Origin: Achromobacter xylosoxidans
GTDB lineage: Bacteria > Pseudomonadota > Gammaproteobacteria > Burkholderiales > Burkholderiaceae_B
Reading direction: 5' to 3'
Assembly (NCBI RefSeq): GCF_002192695.1
Contig: NZ_MTLG01000053.1
Location: forward strand, 1 to 64,000
DNA: 64,000 nucleotides
Of the stretch, positions 63,140 through 64,000 are shown in pieces (position 1 is the first letter of the stretch; each line of letters begins with the position of its first letter). The notes under the pieces are model-generated. The model was given only the letters and a program-made list of their open reading frames with translations, did no database searches and was not told the origin of the DNA. The translations under genes were made by a program, and so were the position numbers.

Positions 63140-64000
63140 ATGCAGTCCATCGATTTTCAGGCCCGCCGCAAGCGCGTCGCCCAGCACGCGCGCGAACTCG
63201 GCTTTGACGCCTACCTGGGCACCCGCCAGGGCGCGCTGCATTACCTGAGCGGCGCCTTCATGCCGTGGCGCGGCGCCGTGCTGGTCACGGCGGACGGGCA
63301 TTGCGAATTCATCTACTGGGCCATGGACGCTTCCCGGGTGCGGGCGGAAGGCCATGAAATGGAGATGTACGAATTCGAGTTTTCGGACTTTCCGCAACTG
63401 ATACGCCAGCGCCTGGAGCATCACGGGCTGACGCGGGGCAAGGTCGCGCTGGACCTGTCGCATCCGGGGGCCGCGCAGGTGGCGCCGGGCATGCTGACCG
63501 CAGCGGAATACTTCGACCTGACCAGCCACCTGCCGGACATCCGTTTCGCCAATGGCGTGGACGTGATCGACGACGTCATGCTGATCAAGGATGCGGCCGA
63601 GATCGAGCGCCTGCGCCATGCGGCGGAAGTCTCGGACTACGGCTTCGAGCAGGGCATGAACGCGGTGCGGGCGGGCGCGACCGAGAACGAGATCGCCGGC
63701 GAAATCGAGCGCGCGATCCGGCAGCGCGGCAGCACCTGGTCCTGGGCCGTGACGGGCGGCACCGAGGTCGGCGCGGGCGAGCGCACGGGATTCCTGCGCG
63801 GCGTCACCCAGCAGGCGACGGATCGCGCGATCCGCCAAAACGAATTCGTGATCCTGGACCTGCACCCCTTGCTGGATCTCTACATGGCGGACACCGCCTT
63901 GCCGGTGTTCCTGGGCAAACCGGACGCCGCGCAGAGCAAGCTGATCGACTGCTGGGAAGAGACCGTGCAGACCATGCTCGCATCCCTGACGCCCGGCCGG
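63140..64000 (+). CDS. M24-family metallopeptidase (Xaa-Pro aminopeptidase/creatinase type), 3' truncated by window edge
   Basis: The frame is open from the ATG at 63140 to the window end (287 codons, about 70-75% of a usual 390-400). The N-terminal creatinase domain (about residues 1-150) is followed by an M24 pita-bread domain (from about 155, VMLIKDAAEIERLRHAAEVSD). Two metal aspartates are visible in VILDLHPLLDLYMADTALP with the correct 10-residue gap. The remaining histidine and glutamates would lie beyond the window. AAGGAGAG precedes the start. It is in an operon with the TTT binding protein under the palindrome-marked promoter, so it probably degrades the same compound class. Confidence 0.92.
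   Translation, partial: MQSIDFQARRKRVAQHARELGFDAYLGTRQGALHYLSGAFMPWRGAVLVTADGHCEFIYWAMDASRVRAEGHEMEMYEFEFSDFPQLIRQRLEHHGLTRGKVALDLSHPGAAQVAPGMLTAAEYFDLTSHLPDIRFANGVDVIDDVMLIKDAAEIERLRHAAEVSDYGFEQGMNAVRAGATENEIAGEIERAIRQRGSTWSWAVTGGTEVGAGERTGFLRGVTQQATDRAIRQNEFVILDLHPLLDLYMADTALPVFLGKPDAAQSKLIDCWEETVQTMLASLTPGR

Overview
The window is a GC-rich, gene-dense chromosomal segment from a betaproteobacterium of the family Alcaligenaceae, most likely Achromobacter (close to Bordetella). The reasons are a MexXY-type efflux operon with a divergent TetR gene that matches the Achromobacter axyXY-oprZ/axyZ arrangement, a RisA/RisS-like two-component pair, a Bordetella-type trimeric porin, a Bug-type tripartite tricarboxylate transporter binding protein, and the gene order smc-zipA-ligA. 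I see no tRNA, rRNA, insertion sequence, prophage or CRISPR array. Almost everything is intact housekeeping or transport DNA.

Layout. 1-10.7 kb holds two RND efflux systems: the 3' part of one (permease fragment, outer-membrane lipoprotein and a cysteine-rich SufR-like regulator), then the axyX-axyY-oprZ operon on the minus strand with the divergent repressor gene axyZ. 10.8-15.4 kb holds a LysR regulator, a family 5 peptide-binding protein and a gamma-glutamyltransferase-like enzyme. 15.5-18.0 kb is a lipid/phosphate set: diacylglycerol-kinase-like enzyme, metallophosphoesterase and PAP2 phosphatase. 18.0-19.5 kb is a minus-strand operon of a TetR regulator, a hotdog thioesterase and a short NAD-binding protein. 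20-21 kb is a major porin with a structured upstream region. 21.4-36.4 kb is the complete 14-gene nuoA-N operon for respiratory complex I, ending with a DUF2818 membrane protein and a strong terminator.

The second half continues with a catechol-siderophore TonB receptor (36.7-39.0), mfd and serB on the minus strand, ispD-ispF, an unusual exported metallopeptidase-rhodanese fusion (44.8-46.9), ahpC-ahpD, risA-risS, a tsaB-rimI fusion with a type 4 uracil-DNA glycosylase, lplT, smc-zipA-ligA, and finally an IclR regulator facing a TTT-type solute-binding protein and an M24 peptidase that runs off the window end.

The most interesting items for follow-up are these: the metallopeptidase fused to a cysteine-less rhodanese domain, with a 41-nt inverted repeat just upstream; the multi-stem element upstream of the porin; a terminator-like hairpin in the axyZ leader; a 30-bp palindrome placed on the start point of a sigma70 promoter between the iclR-type gene and the TTT operon; and several genes whose -10 box lies 4-12 nt from the start codon, suggesting leaderless transcripts. 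I found no convincing entirely new multi-gene system. Gene calls rest on recognised protein motifs read by eye. No database search was run.
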